Shown: positions 42,773 to 52,429, numbered from the stretch's first letter. The stretch is DNA of 64,000 nt from Roseburia porci (GCF_009695765.1 NZ_VUNI01000013.1:22989-86988), one strand, 5' to 3'. The notes: generated by a model from the sequence alone, not told the origin. Made by a program: numbers and translations.

Positions 42773-42840
42773 TTATGTACAAAAGCGGAATTTGTTACAT
42801 ATACAAAAGAGAATTTGCTACATACAGAAAAGAGAATTTG
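42773..42840. repeat. 22-23-bp tandem repeat, three copies
   Basis: Units at 42773, 42795 and 42818, each of the form TACATAYAVAAAAGAGAATTTG with small changes. With the two repeats upstream, this fills most of the 615-nt gap between arcC and the patatin-like gene. Confidence 0.75.
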
Positions 42841-42844
42841 TATA

Positions 42845-42873
42845 TTTTCATGGAATATGGGAAGTGCTACAAT
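42845..42873 (+). promoter_or_regulatory. Promoter for the patatin-like gene
   Basis: TTTTCA (42845-42850), 17 bp, TACAAT (42868-42873) with an upstream TG. It lies 44 nt before the start codon. Confidence 0.6.
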
Positions 42874-42916
42874 ATGGCTAGTTTAGTTTGATTATCAAAT
42901 TATTGAGGTGACAGAG

Positions 42917-43780
42917 ATGAGTACAAAAAAAATCGGATTGGTTGTTGAAGGCGGGGGAATGAAATGCGCATATGGAGCAGGAGTTCTGGACCGGTTCCTG
43001 GACAAGCATATTTCATTTGATTATTGTGTCGGAGTATCTGCCGGAGCAGCAAATGCTGCGTCTTTTTTAGCGGGACAGAGAGAACGAAATCTTCGTTTTT
43101 ATACAATTCATGTCAAAGATCCCAAATACATTAGTTTTCGCAATTATATCCGTGATGGACAGATTTTTGGACTTCAGTATATTTATGGAACAATGAGCAA
43201 CTCTGGTGGGATAGATCCACTTGATTATGAGGCTGTCATGCAGAATCCCTGTGAGTACGAGATTGTTGCAACGGATGGAATTACCGGAAAACCGAAATAC
43301 TTTAACAAGAATGATCTGAGAAAAGATGATTTTACACCAATCATGGCGTCATGTGCGCTTCCTGTTTTCTGCAAGCCGGTGCAATGTCAGAACCGTTATT
43401 ACTATGATGGTGGCGTGTCAGATTCTATTCCGGTTCAGAGAGCATTTGATCTTGGCTGCGATAAAATCATAACGATTTTAAGTAAACCGCGCAGTTTTGT
43501 AAAACAGCCGGAAGGACATCGCAAAATTTATTCCCATAAACTGAGAAAATTCCCGGGAACAGTCAGGGCATTGGATCAGCGTCATGTTATGTATCGGAAA
43601 GAAATTGCCCTGCTAAAACAGGCAGAGGCAGAAGGAAGAGCCTTTGTTTTTGCACCGGATGATACAATTAAGATCAGTACCTTTACCAAGGATCCGGCAG
43701 TTGAACAGCAGCTGTATGATATTGGAGTAAGAGATTTTAACCGAAACTGGAAGACCCTGGAAGAATTTTTGAAGGCATAG
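42917..43780 (+). CDS. Patatin-like phospholipase/acyl hydrolase
   Basis: 287 residues from ATG 42917, 6 nt after GAGGTG. Oxyanion loop EGGGMKCAYGAG near the start, nucleophile GVSAG (Ser near residue 43) and the dyad Asp in DGGVSDSIP (near 163). The C-terminal part is like the DUF6363-type tail of YjjU-like proteins. No signal peptide or TM, so it is cytoplasmic or membrane-peripheral. It probably hydrolyses acyl lipids; the substrate is unknown. It has its own promoter and terminator. Confidence 0.88.
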   Translation: MSTKKIGLVVEGGGMKCAYGAGVLDRFLDKHISFDYCVGVSAGAANAASFLAGQRERNLRFYTIHVKDPKYISFRNYIRDGQIFGLQYIYGTMSNSGGIDPLDYEAVMQNPCEYEIVATDGITGKPKYFNKNDLRKDDFTPIMASCALPVFCKPVQCQNRYYYDGGVSDSIPVQRAFDLGCDKIITILSKPRSFVKQPEGHRKIYSHKLRKFPGTVRALDQRHVMYRKEIALLKQAEAEGRAFVFAPDDTIKISTFTKDPAVEQQLYDIGVRDFNRNWKTLEEFLKA

Positions 43781-43830
43781 TGGCAGCGGATTCTAGAAAA
43801 ATATTATTCTGGAAATAATGCTGTATCAAC

Positions 43831-43870
43831 AGGCAGACGAGGCTTGAATCAAGCGGAGTCTGCTTTGTTT
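43831..43870 (+). terminator. Intrinsic terminator after the patatin-like gene
   Basis: An 8-bp outer stem (43831-43838 with 43858-43865) with an inner 5-bp stem GCTTG/CAAGC, then TTTGTTT. Confidence 0.75.
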
Positions 43871-43998
43871 CATAAGTAGTAATTAATTGCACTTGAGGAA
43901 TGATTTAAATAATTTTAGCCAAATCCACCCCTATACGAATCACCCAAAATGAAGTAAAATAAGAAGGCTTATTATAATACAAAGGAGACACAGCATAC

Positions 43999-46900
43999 AT
44001 GGCATTTGTACATCTTCATACGCATACAGAGTATTCACTTCTGGATGGCTCAAACAAAATAAAAAATTATGTTGCGCGGGTAAAAGAACTCGGGATGACA
44101 AGTGCTGCCATTACGGATCATGGAGTCATGTATGGTGTGATCGATTTTTATAAAGAATGTAAAAACCAGGGAATTAATCCGATCCTTGGATGTGAGATCT
44201 ATGTTGCGCCGAATTCAAGATTTGACCGTGAGACGAACAGTGGAGAAGACCGCTATTATCATATGGTGCTTCTGGCAGAGAACAACACTGGATATCAGAA
44301 CCTGATCAAGATCGTTTCGATTGGATTCACAGAGGGATATTATTATCGTCCGAGGGTTGATGTAGAGACACTTGAGAAATACCATGAAGGAATCATTGCG
44401 CTGTCAGCCTGTCTGGCAGGTGAGATTCCGAGATATCTGGTGCGTGGCTTTTATGAGGAAGCCAGGGAGACGGCTCTTAAATATGAGAGAATATTTGGAA
44501 AAGGCAATTTCTTCCTCGAATTACAGGATCATGGAATTCCGGATCAGAAGACGGTCAATGCACAGCTTTTGCGCATGAGCGAAGAGACAGGAATCGAACT
44601 TGTCTGCACAAATGATATTCATTATACCTATAAGGAAGATGTGGAGGCACATGATGTGCTGCTCTGCATCCAGACCGGTAAGAAGATTACAGATGAAGAC
44701 CGCATGCGCTATGAGGGCGGACAGTATTATGTAAAAAGCGAAGAGGAGATGCTTCAGCTTTTCGGATATGCAAAACAGGCAGTGGAAAATACAGCCCGCA
44801 TTGCTAAGCGCTGTCATGTGGAGATTGAATTTGGTAACTATAAGATCCCAAAATACGAAGTGCCGGAAGGATACGCATCTGCGTATGAGTTTCTGAGTTA
44901 TCTCTGTGAGCAGGGATTTGATGAAAAATACCGCAAAAACACAGAATATACAGAAGCCGAGAAGCAGGACATTTATGAGAAAATGCAGTACGAGCTGGGG
45001 ATTATCCAGAAGATGGGATTTGTCGAGTATATTCTTATCGTATGGGATTACATTAACTGGTGCCGGACACATGACTGCTGGGTTGGACCGGGACGAGGAT
45101 CCGCAGCAGGAAGCAAGGTCTGCTATTGTACCGGAATCACCAATATTGATCCGGTCAAATACAACCTGCTTTTTGAGCGTTTTTTAAATCCGGAACGTGT
45201 ATCCATGCCTGATATTGACGTGGATTTTGAATATGCGGAGCGATATCGTGCGATTGAATATGTAACAGAAAAATATGGCAAGGATTCGGTTACACAGATC
45301 GTAACGTTTGGAACCATGGCAGCGCGAGGCGTTATAAAAGCTGTTGGAAAGGTCCTTGATTTTCCATATGCGGAAATGGACCGTGTGGCCAAGATGATAC
45401 CGGCGGAACTGAATATTACGATCGACAAGGCACTGACCAAGAACCCGGAATTTCGTGCTTTGTATGAGAGCAACCAGAGTATGCATGATCTGATCGACAT
45501 GGCAAAGAAGCTGGAAGGGCTTCCAAACCATACGTCTGTACATGCAGCCGGTGTTGTAATCTATCCTGGGATTGCCAGTGATTATGTGCCGCTTGGACGC
45601 GCCAGTGATGGAAGCCCAACAGCAGAATTTAATATGGTACAGCTTGAAGAGCTTGGTCTTTTGAAAATGGATTTCTTAGGATTAAGGACGCTGACCGTAT
45701 TAAAGGATGCAGTTAAGAATATCAAAGCATCCAAAGGAATCGATGTGGATATTGACCACATTGATCTGAATGATAAAAAGGTATTGGATTTTATCGGAAC
45801 CGGCAAAACAGAAGGCGTGTTCCAGCTTGAGTCCGCAGGAATGCAGAACTTCATGAAAGAGTTACGTCCGCAGAGCTTTGAAGATATTGTTGCCGGAATT
45901 TCCTTGTATCGTCCGGGTCCTATGGATTTTATCCCGGATTATATTAAAGGTAAAAATAATCCGCAGGACATTCATTATATTACGCCGGAGCTCGAGAGCA
46001 TTCTTGAACCGACTTATGGTTGTATTGTATATCAGGAACAGGTTATGCAGATCGTGCAGAAGCTTGCCGGATATACGATGGGACAGGCCGATAACATCCG
46101 GCGTGCCATGAGTAAGAAAAAGCAATATGTCATTGATGCCGGCAGAAAAAGCTTTGTATATGGAGATGAGGCAGAAGGAATCAAGGGTTGTATTGCAAAC
46201 GGAATCAGTGAACAGGCTGCAAATGCAATCTATGATTCCATGGTCGATTTTGCAAAGTATGCATTTAACAAATCGCACGCTGCAGCATATGCCGTTATCA
46301 GTGTCCAGACAGCATGGCTGAAATACTATTATCCGGTAGAATTTATGGCGGCACTTATGACTTCCGTCATTGACAATTCCACGAAGGCTTCTGAGTATCT
46401 GTATCACTGCAAGGAAATGGGGATTCCGGTGCTTTCGCCGGATATCAATTCCGGACAGGGCGAATTTACGGCGGAAGGTGACAATGTGCGCTATGGTCTG
46501 TATGCCATAAAGGCACTTGGAAGACCTGTGATTGACCGGATCATTGAGGAACGTACAGAAAATGGATTATATAAGACATTACAGGATTTCATTGAGCGGA
46601 CAACAGACCGTGATGTGAATAAGCGGGCGGTTGAGAATCTGATTAAGGCCGGTGCATGCGACAGCCTTGATGGCACACGAAAACAGATGGTGATTGTATC
46701 GGCATCGCTGATCGATCAGGTAGCACAGCAGAAGAAAAATTCGCTGGCCGGCCAGATGAGCCTGTTTGATCTTGTTTCTGATGATGTGAAGAAAGAATAT
46801 CAGATTCATTATCCGGATGTTGGAGAATACAGCAAAGAAGAACTGCTTGGCTATGAAAAGGAAGTGCTTGGCATCTATCTGAGTGGACATCCGATGGAAG

Positions 46901-47493
46901 AATACATGACAAAATGGAAAAAGAATGTGACTGCATCGGCCGGTGATTTTCTCCTTGATGAGGAAACCGGAGAGACAAAGGCCAAGGATAATGAAAAGGT
47001 GATCGTCGGCGGAATGATTGCGGAAAAGACCATCAAATATACGAAAAACAATCAGGCAATGGCTTTTATCACGATCGAGGATATCACGGGAACTGTGGAA
47101 GTGATCATTTTCCCAAAGATCTATGAGCGATTCTCTGCATTTTTGAATGAGGATGCGAAGGTCTTTGTGACCGGAAGAGCGCAGATTGATGATGAGCGTG
47201 ATGGCAAGATTATCTGCGACCGGATCATACCGTTTGAGGATGTGCAAAAGGAGCTCTGGCTTCAGTTCCATACAAAGGAAGAGTATGATCAGAAAGAAGC
47301 GGAACTGTTTGAATTGCTTCACGATTCGGATGGCAGTGATGAAGTTGTAATTTATGTTGCAAATCCGAAACTTTTAAAACGACTTGGAAAAAACCGTACA
47401 ATCCGCATAAATACTGAGCTTGTTAACAATTTAACGAAATTTCTCGGTGAAAATAATGTAAAAGTTGTTGAAAAGAGCATTGAAAACAAGTAA
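43999..47493 (+). CDS. dnaE: DNA polymerase III alpha subunit
   Basis: 1164 residues. An N-terminal PHP domain (FVHLHTHTEYSLLDG) is followed by the C-family polymerase core, GPGRGSAAGS and the catalytic acids in PDIDVDF (near residues 404-410), then FLGLRTLTVL, the helix-hairpin-helix region and an OB-fold (about 990-1070, IVGGMIAEKTIKYTKNNQAMAFITIED). Length and order fit the DnaE1-type subunit. Clostridia usually also carry PolC, so DnaE may extend primers. A perfect TATAAT at 43973-43978 lies upstream without a clear -35. pfkA follows. Confidence 0.97.
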   Translation: MAFVHLHTHTEYSLLDGSNKIKNYVARVKELGMTSAAITDHGVMYGVIDFYKECKNQGINPILGCEIYVAPNSRFDRETNSGEDRYYHMVLLAENNTGYQNLIKIVSIGFTEGYYYRPRVDVETLEKYHEGIIALSACLAGEIPRYLVRGFYEEARETALKYERIFGKGNFFLELQDHGIPDQKTVNAQLLRMSEETGIELVCTNDIHYTYKEDVEAHDVLLCIQTGKKITDEDRMRYEGGQYYVKSEEEMLQLFGYAKQAVENTARIAKRCHVEIEFGNYKIPKYEVPEGYASAYEFLSYLCEQGFDEKYRKNTEYTEAEKQDIYEKMQYELGIIQKMGFVEYILIVWDYINWCRTHDCWVGPGRGSAAGSKVCYCTGITNIDPVKYNLLFERFLNPERVSMPDIDVDFEYAERYRAIEYVTEKYGKDSVTQIVTFGTMAARGVIKAVGKVLDFPYAEMDRVAKMIPAELNITIDKALTKNPEFRALYESNQSMHDLIDMAKKLEGLPNHTSVHAAGVVIYPGIASDYVPLGRASDGSPTAEFNMVQLEELGLLKMDFLGLRTLTVLKDAVKNIKASKGIDVDIDHIDLNDKKVLDFIGTGKTEGVFQLESAGMQNFMKELRPQSFEDIVAGISLYRPGPMDFIPDYIKGKNNPQDIHYITPELESILEPTYGCIVYQEQVMQIVQKLAGYTMGQADNIRRAMSKKKQYVIDAGRKSFVYGDEAEGIKGCIANGISEQAANAIYDSMVDFAKYAFNKSHAAAYAVISVQTAWLKYYYPVEFMAALMTSVIDNSTKASEYLYHCKEMGIPVLSPDINSGQGEFTAEGDNVRYGLYAIKALGRPVIDRIIEERTENGLYKTLQDFIERTTDRDVNKRAVENLIKAGACDSLDGTRKQMVIVSASLIDQVAQQKKNSLAGQMSLFDLVSDDVKKEYQIHYPDVGEYSKEELLGYEKEVLGIYLSGHPMEEYMTKWKKNVTASAGDFLLDEETGETKAKDNEKVIVGGMIAEKTIKYTKNNQAMAFITIEDITGTVEVIIFPKIYERFSAFLNEDAKVFVTGRAQIDDERDGKIICDRIIPFEDVQKELWLQFHTKEEYDQKEAELFELLHDSDGSDEVVIYVANPKLLKRLGKNRTIRINTELVNNLTKFLGENNVKVVEKSIENK

Positions 47494-47508
47494 AAAACAG
47501 TTTACAAT
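47480..47508 (+). promoter_or_regulatory. Promoter for pfkA, overlapping the dnaE 3' end
   Basis: TTGAAA (47480-47485), 17 bp, TACAAT (47503-47508). The -35 box lies in the last dnaE codons. Confidence 0.65.
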
Positions 47509-47557
47509 ACAATAGATTGATGAATATTTAACCGAATTGATATAGGAGGAAGTAACG

Positions 47558-48529
47558 ATGGCAAAAGAGATTAACACAATTGGTGTCCTTACTAGTGGTG
47601 GAGATGCTCCTGGAATGAATGCTGCAATCCGTGCAGTTGTTCGTGAGGCACTCAGCAAAGGAAAGAAAGTAAAAGGAATTAAAAGAGGTTATGCAGGTCT
47701 GTTAAATGAGGAGATCATTGACATGGACGAGCATAGCGTTTCAGATATTATTTCCCGCGGTGGTACAATTCTTCAGACTGCTCGCTGCTTAGAATTCAAA
47801 CAGCCGGAAGTACAGCAGAAAGGTGCTGAGATCTGCAAGAAGCACGGAATCGATGGAATCGTTGTAATTGGTGGTGACGGTTCTTTCCAGGGTGCTCAGA
47901 AATTAGCAAATCATGGAATCAATACAATCGGTGTTCCTGGAACAATCGATCTGGATATTGCATGTACAGATTACACAATCGGATTTGATACTGCAATCAA
48001 CACTGCTATGGAAGCAATTGATAAAGTACGTGATACATCGACTTCTCATGACAGATGTTCTGTTATCGAGGTAATGGGACGTGGCGCAGGATACATCGCT
48101 ATGTGGTGTGGTATCGCAAACGGCGCTGAGGAGATCCTTATCCCAGAGAAATACGATCATGATGAGGCTGCTCTGATCGAGCGTATCAAAGAGAACCGTA
48201 AGAAAGGCAAACAGCACTACATCATTATCAATGCAGAAGGAATCGGTGATTCCCAGGGTCTTGCAAAACGTATCGAGGCAGCAACAGGAATGGAATCCCG
48301 TGCAACAATCTTAGGACATATGCAGCGTGGTGGAAGCCCATCTTGTAAAGACCGTATGTATGCATCTATCATGGGTGCTTACGCAGTAGATATTCTTTGC
48401 GAAGGCAAATCAAACAGAGTCGTTGCTCATGCAGATGGTAAATTCTGTGACTTCGATATTGACGAGGCTCTTGCAATGACAAAATCCGTATCAGAATACG
48501 AATATGAGATCGCTAAGAATCTGGTATAA
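47558..48529 (+). CDS. pfkA: ATP-dependent 6-phosphofructokinase
   Basis: 323 residues, group A bacterial PFK. GVLTSGGDAPGMNAAIRAVV at the start, GGDGSFQGAQ (Gly after Asp indicates ATP, not PPi, as donor), EVMGRGAGYIAM and HMQRGGSPSCKDR. Odd: the catalytic loop reads GTIDLDI where most enzymes have GTIDNDI; both Asp residues remain. AGGAGG lies upstream of ATG 47558. It commits fructose-6-P to glycolysis. Terminator downstream. Confidence 0.96.
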   Translation: MAKEINTIGVLTSGGDAPGMNAAIRAVVREALSKGKKVKGIKRGYAGLLNEEIIDMDEHSVSDIISRGGTILQTARCLEFKQPEVQQKGAEICKKHGIDGIVVIGGDGSFQGAQKLANHGINTIGVPGTIDLDIACTDYTIGFDTAINTAMEAIDKVRDTSTSHDRCSVIEVMGRGAGYIAMWCGIANGAEEILIPEKYDHDEAALIERIKENRKKGKQHYIIINAEGIGDSQGLAKRIEAATGMESRATILGHMQRGGSPSCKDRMYASIMGAYAVDILCEGKSNRVVAHADGKFCDFDIDEALAMTKSVSEYEYEIAKNLV

Positions 48530-48586
48530 TCATTCGGATATTGTATACAAATAAGAATGCCGGTAGCATTCATATTATTTGCAGAG

Positions 48587-48618
48587 AAGGGGCTGCCATT
48601 GTGGCGGTCCCTTTTTTC
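48587..48618 (+). terminator. Intrinsic terminator after pfkA
   Basis: A 12-bp stem (two G-U pairs) around TTG is followed by TTTTTT. It lies within an upstream extension of the next open frame, which argues against that longer start. Confidence 0.85.
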
Positions 48619-48665
48619 AACGAATCCAGGTAATGTCTGGATACATCGCGGAAAAGGAGAAGGCT

Positions 48666-49448
48666 ATGATTACAAGCACCAGTAATCAACAGATGAAAAA
48701 TCTGGTACAACTGATGAAAAAATCAAAAGAACGGAAAAAGCAGGGCGTTTTTGTGGTAGAAGGCCCGAAAATGTTTTTTGAAGCACCAAAGGATTGGGTG
48801 CAGTCTGTTTATGTGTCCGAAAGCTTTGAAAAAGCACCGGAGCACAATGAGAGGCTTGCTTCTTATCGATATGAGGTGGTTTCGGACTCTGTTTTTCGTT
48901 CGATATCTGATACACAGACACCACAGGGAGTACTTGCAGTTGTAAAAATGCCGGTGTATCCGTTTCCCGCACTGTTTCAGGGAGAGAAAACGCAGCTTCT
49001 TGTGTTAGAGAGCATTCAGGACCCGGGGAACCTTGGAACCATGATCCGTACGGGGGAAGGTGCCGGAGTGACCGGGATTATCATGAACCATACGACGGTG
49101 GATCTGTTTAATCCAAAGACGATCCGGTCAACCATGGGAAGTATATACCGAATTCCATTTTATATTGCAGAGGATCTCACCGAGACGATCCATGAAGTGA
49201 AAAAACAGAACGTGGCGCTCTATGCGGCCCATCTGAAGGGAACAAAATCTTATGATGAGCCGGATTATACCGGAGCATGTGGATTTATGATCGGAAACGA
49301 GGGAAATGGTCTTTCGGATGAGATCGCAGATCTGGCAGATACGTATATCCGAATTCCGATGGAAGGCAGGGTAGAATCTTTGAATGCCGCAATTTCTGCA
49401 ACTTTGTTAATGTATGAATGTAATCGTCAGAGAAGGAGAAAGGCATGA
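48666..49448 (+). CDS. SpoU/TrmH-family RNA 2'-O-methyltransferase
   Basis: 260 residues from ATG 48666, after AAGGAGAAGG; the frame is open to 48579 but crosses the pfkA terminator. An N-terminal RNA-binding domain (about 1-100) precedes the SPOUT knot domain: NLGTMIRTGEGAGV, NPKTIRSTMGSIYRIPF, GFMIGNEGNGLSDE and IPMEGRVESLNAAISA. It methylates a ribose in rRNA (TrmH/RlmB class) or tRNA; the target is not decidable here. Its TGA overlaps the next ATG (ATGA), indicating coupling. Confidence 0.88.
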   Translation: MITSTSNQQMKNLVQLMKKSKERKKQGVFVVEGPKMFFEAPKDWVQSVYVSESFEKAPEHNERLASYRYEVVSDSVFRSISDTQTPQGVLAVVKMPVYPFPALFQGEKTQLLVLESIQDPGNLGTMIRTGEGAGVTGIIMNHTTVDLFNPKTIRSTMGSIYRIPFYIAEDLTETIHEVKKQNVALYAAHLKGTKSYDEPDYTGACGFMIGNEGNGLSDEIADLADTYIRIPMEGRVESLNAAISATLLMYECNRQRRRKA

Positions 49449-49711
49449 GAATCTGGTTTAAAATGTTTGATGACACACATCTGGTGAAAACGGAGACGAT
49501 CGAAGATGATTCGCAGGAGACCAGGACGCATAAGATCTTTGCAGCACTCGAGCAGGCGTGCCATCTGTTTGATCTTGGCGTTCCAATCTGGCTTGATCAC
49601 AATGTACAGGAGTTTCAGAAAAACGGAAAAACACGTTTTTATCAGGATAATTTCATAGAAGAAATTGAGTTTGATTATCTGGAAATGCAGATTCTGGAAG
49701 AAGACTATTAA
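49445..49711 (+). CDS. Small conserved-looking protein of unknown function
   Basis: 88 residues, acidic (many Asp/Glu), no TM segment or signal. It has the composition of a compact alpha/beta protein: MRIWFKMFDDTHLVK at the start and FDYLEMQILEED at the end. It overlaps the methyltransferase stop by 4 nt (ATGA) with GAAGGAGAAAGG upstream, so it is very probably translated and coupled. I do not recognise a family. A role linked to translation or RNA is only a guess from the neighbour. Confidence 0.65.
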   Translation: MRIWFKMFDDTHLVKTETIEDDSQETRTHKIFAALEQACHLFDLGVPIWLDHNVQEFQKNGKTRFYQDNFIEEIEFDYLEMQILEEDY

Positions 49712-49791
49712 AACCGTACATTTTTCCCACATTTTTCGTAAAATATGATAAAATAAATGTGGAGTACCGTTATGAGGTTTGGAGGTAGTTT

Positions 49792-50457
49792 ATGGATACA
49801 CCAATGAAATTACATGAGGATGTTGACAGCTGGAGTACGGTGATATTCCTATATAATTCAGCACTGAAAGAAGTGGGAACCAAACTTGAGATCTTAAATG
49901 ATGAATTCCAGCATGTACACCAGTACAATCCCATTGAATATATCAAACGTCGGATTAAGACACCGGAGAGCATTGTAAAAAAGCTGAAACGCAATGGCTA
50001 TGAGGTCTCTATCGACAATATGGTGAATCATGTGAATGATATTGCCGGCATCCGCATTGTATGTTCATTTACATCGGATATATACCGTCTGGCTGAGATG
50101 ATCGGAAAGCAGAATGATCTGACCGTTGTATCGATTAAGGATTATATCAAACACCCCAAAGAAAGCGGGTATAAGAGTTTTCATATGCTGGTCACAGTTC
50201 CGATCTTTCTGTCTGACCGTGTCGTGGATACGAAAGTTGAGATCCAGATACGGACCATGGCAATGGATTTCTGGGCGAGTCTGGAACATAAGATCTATTA
50301 CAAATTTGAAGGAAATGCGCCAGAGTATATCAGCAGCGACCTCAAGGACTGCTCTGAGATTGTATCGATGCTGGATGCCAAGATGCTGCAGCTGAACGAG
50401 GCAATTCTTGAAGCAAAGGCGCAGGAGAAAGAGAACAGTACTACGGAAACAAAATAG
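49792..50457 (+). CDS. Small alarmone synthetase (RelQ/YjbM-type (p)ppGpp synthetase)
   Basis: 221 residues containing only a RelA/SpoT synthetase domain: IEYIKRRIKTPESIVKKLKR, VNDIAGIRIVCSF (Asp for metal), SGYKSFHMLVTVPI, VEIQIRTMAMDFWASLEHKIYYK. No hydrolase, TGS or ACT domains. It makes ppGpp/pppGpp from GDP/GTP and ATP. GGAGG lies upstream of ATG 49792; a TAAAAT -10-like box lies at 49749. An EAL-domain protein gene follows by 19 nt. Confidence 0.92.
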   Translation: MDTPMKLHEDVDSWSTVIFLYNSALKEVGTKLEILNDEFQHVHQYNPIEYIKRRIKTPESIVKKLKRNGYEVSIDNMVNHVNDIAGIRIVCSFTSDIYRLAEMIGKQNDLTVVSIKDYIKHPKESGYKSFHMLVTVPIFLSDRVVDTKVEIQIRTMAMDFWASLEHKIYYKFEGNAPEYISSDLKDCSEIVSMLDAKMLQLNEAILEAKAQEKENSTTETK

Positions 50458-50476
50458 AAAATAAAGATTGGCGGTC

Positions 50477-52429
50477 ATGCGTATGCATTATATGTATAGT
50501 TTTGAGATATCTGCGTTATTAGTAATGTTAATTGTTTCGGTACATTTTGTGTTGACAAGAAGATTTCCGGTTGCAAGGAATTATGTATTCTTTGCACTGC
50601 TTAGTGTTGCGCTTGTTAACAATATTTCGAATATCGCGTCCTGCGTCTGCCTTGCACACGCAGATACAGTGCCTCTTTTCGTAAATCAGATACTGGCATA
50701 TGTCTTCTTTCTTTCTGAGGAACTGACATCGATATTGTTTGTATATTATGTTTATGTGGCATGTGATGTCCCGGCAGGAAAACGTCTGATTATAAAAAGA
50801 GTGGAAGACGTGCTGGTCATCGTGTTTTCATTTTTGCTGATATCCAATCCCTGGCTGCATGGATTTTTCTATTTTGAAAACGGCATGTATTATCAGGGCT
50901 GGGGAGCTTCATTTGGATATTTTTACATTATTTTAAGCATTTTCTTAACATTATGTATGATCGCAATGTCCGGAAAACATGTTGTGCAGGGAACGCGGCT
51001 GGTTGTTGGAACATATGGAATGGTTGCCTGTGCGGTAATATTATTGCAATTTTTCTCAAGAGAGATCTTATTGACCGGGATTGCGAATGCAACATTAATT
51101 CTGATCATGTATCTGACAATCCAGAATCCGAATGAACTTCTGGACAGAAGAACTGGTGTTGCCAATGAGAAAGCACTGAATGTCTGTTTTCAGAACAGCT
51201 ATTCCATTGGAAGAGAGATGGTATTATACAATATCGATCTGCGTCAGTATAATCAGATTAACGCATCTTATGGGTATGAGACAGGAAGCCGGCTTCTTTT
51301 TGAGGTAGGACGTTTTTTCCTGGAAACCTGTGGGGCATTTCATGTGTTCCATCTTGGAGGAGATTCCTTTGTGGTTGCAGTTTATGGAGAACAGGATCCG
51401 GAGGATATTCTGAATCAGATCTTCAGCAGATTTGAGAATCCGTGGGAGATCGATGAACTTGAAATTATGCTTCGTGTCAGAGTCGTGCGTATTGATTATC
51501 CACTGCATGTGAAGAATATGCTGGAGTATCTGGAACTGAACAGTTTTATGAAGACCATCATACGTGAGACGGGACTTCAGCCATTTTTAAAGGCAGATAA
51601 AGAGATTATTCTCCGTTATCAGAGAAAGCATGCTGTGGAGCAGGCACTGTTAATGGCATTAGAAAATGAATCACTTGAGGTTTATTATCAGCCGGTGGTG
51701 GATATGCAGACAGAACGTGTGATATCCATGGAAGCGCTGGTGCGTCTAAGAGATGAAAAGCTTGGATTTATCCCGCCCGATGAATTTGTTTCCATTGCGG
51801 AGAAGAATGGAAGTGTTGTGATGCTGGATGAACAGGTTTTTGAGAAAGTGTGCAGATTCCTGAGAGAGCAGATTTTAAACAACCATGGTCTGGGGATTAA
51901 GGATGTTCATGTGAATATTTCGGTAATCTTTTTTATGCAGAACGATATGTCAAAAAAGATACTGGATATCATGGAACGTTATGGAATTCCGGCAGAGTAT
52001 ATCACGCTGGAAGTTACAGAACGTGCAGCAGCAACAGCACCAGAAATGATGGAAAAACATATGGAAACGCTGGCAGCAGAGGGAATCTCTTTTGCACTGG
52101 ATGATTATGGAACCGGCAATTCTAACTGTTCATATCTGATCAATTATCCATTTGACAAGGTGAAATTTGACAAAACAATGGTATGGTCATATTTTACTTC
52201 AAAAACAGGAAAGATCATTCTGGATAATGAGGTGAATACGATACATGAACTCCATATTCCAATCATTGCAGAGGGCGTGGAGACAAAGGAACAGATGGAA
52301 CGGTTAAAGCGCCTGAAGGTAGAATATATCCAGGGATATTATTATGCAAAGCCGATGCCGCAGAAGGAATTTTTGGAGTTTGTACGTGAAAAGAATCAGT
52401 TGCATGAGAGGAACGAAGAAACAGAATGA
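50477..52429 (+). CDS. Membrane EAL-domain c-di-GMP phosphodiesterase with degenerate GGDEF
   Basis: About 650 residues. Six or seven TM helices cover the first 220. A GGDEF-like domain follows with GGDSF in place of GGDEF, so cyclase activity is unlikely. The EAL domain is intact: MEALVRL (Glu near residue 419), NISVIFF, LEVTERA, DDYGTGNSN and AEGVETKEQ, with the catalytic acids and Lys of KVKFDKTM. It should hydrolyse c-di-GMP to pGpG. Several start codons are possible (TTG 50468, ATG 50477, 50483, 50492). Its stop overlaps the ABC-F start. Confidence 0.88.
   Translation: MRMHYMYSFEISALLVMLIVSVHFVLTRRFPVARNYVFFALLSVALVNNISNIASCVCLAHADTVPLFVNQILAYVFFLSEELTSILFVYYVYVACDVPAGKRLIIKRVEDVLVIVFSFLLISNPWLHGFFYFENGMYYQGWGASFGYFYIILSIFLTLCMIAMSGKHVVQGTRLVVGTYGMVACAVILLQFFSREILLTGIANATLILIMYLTIQNPNELLDRRTGVANEKALNVCFQNSYSIGREMVLYNIDLRQYNQINASYGYETGSRLLFEVGRFFLETCGAFHVFHLGGDSFVVAVYGEQDPEDILNQIFSRFENPWEIDELEIMLRVRVVRIDYPLHVKNMLEYLELNSFMKTIIRETGLQPFLKADKEIILRYQRKHAVEQALLMALENESLEVYYQPVVDMQTERVISMEALVRLRDEKLGFIPPDEFVSIAEKNGSVVMLDEQVFEKVCRFLREQILNNHGLGIKDVHVNISVIFFMQNDMSKKILDIMERYGIPAEYITLEVTERAAATAPEMMEKHMETLAAEGISFALDDYGTGNSNCSYLINYPFDKVKFDKTMVWSYFTSKTGKIILDNEVNTIHELHIPIIAEGVETKEQMERLKRLKVEYIQGYYYAKPMPQKEFLEFVREKNQLHERNEETE

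Noticed and set aside
44521..45072. Long open frames opposite dnaE, and similar frames opposite other genes
   Set aside because: They are shadows of strongly coding + strand genes, lack ribosome sites and show no domain pattern.
48579..48665. N-terminal extension of the RNA methyltransferase
   Set aside because: It spans the pfkA terminator; ATG 48666 has a better ribosome site.
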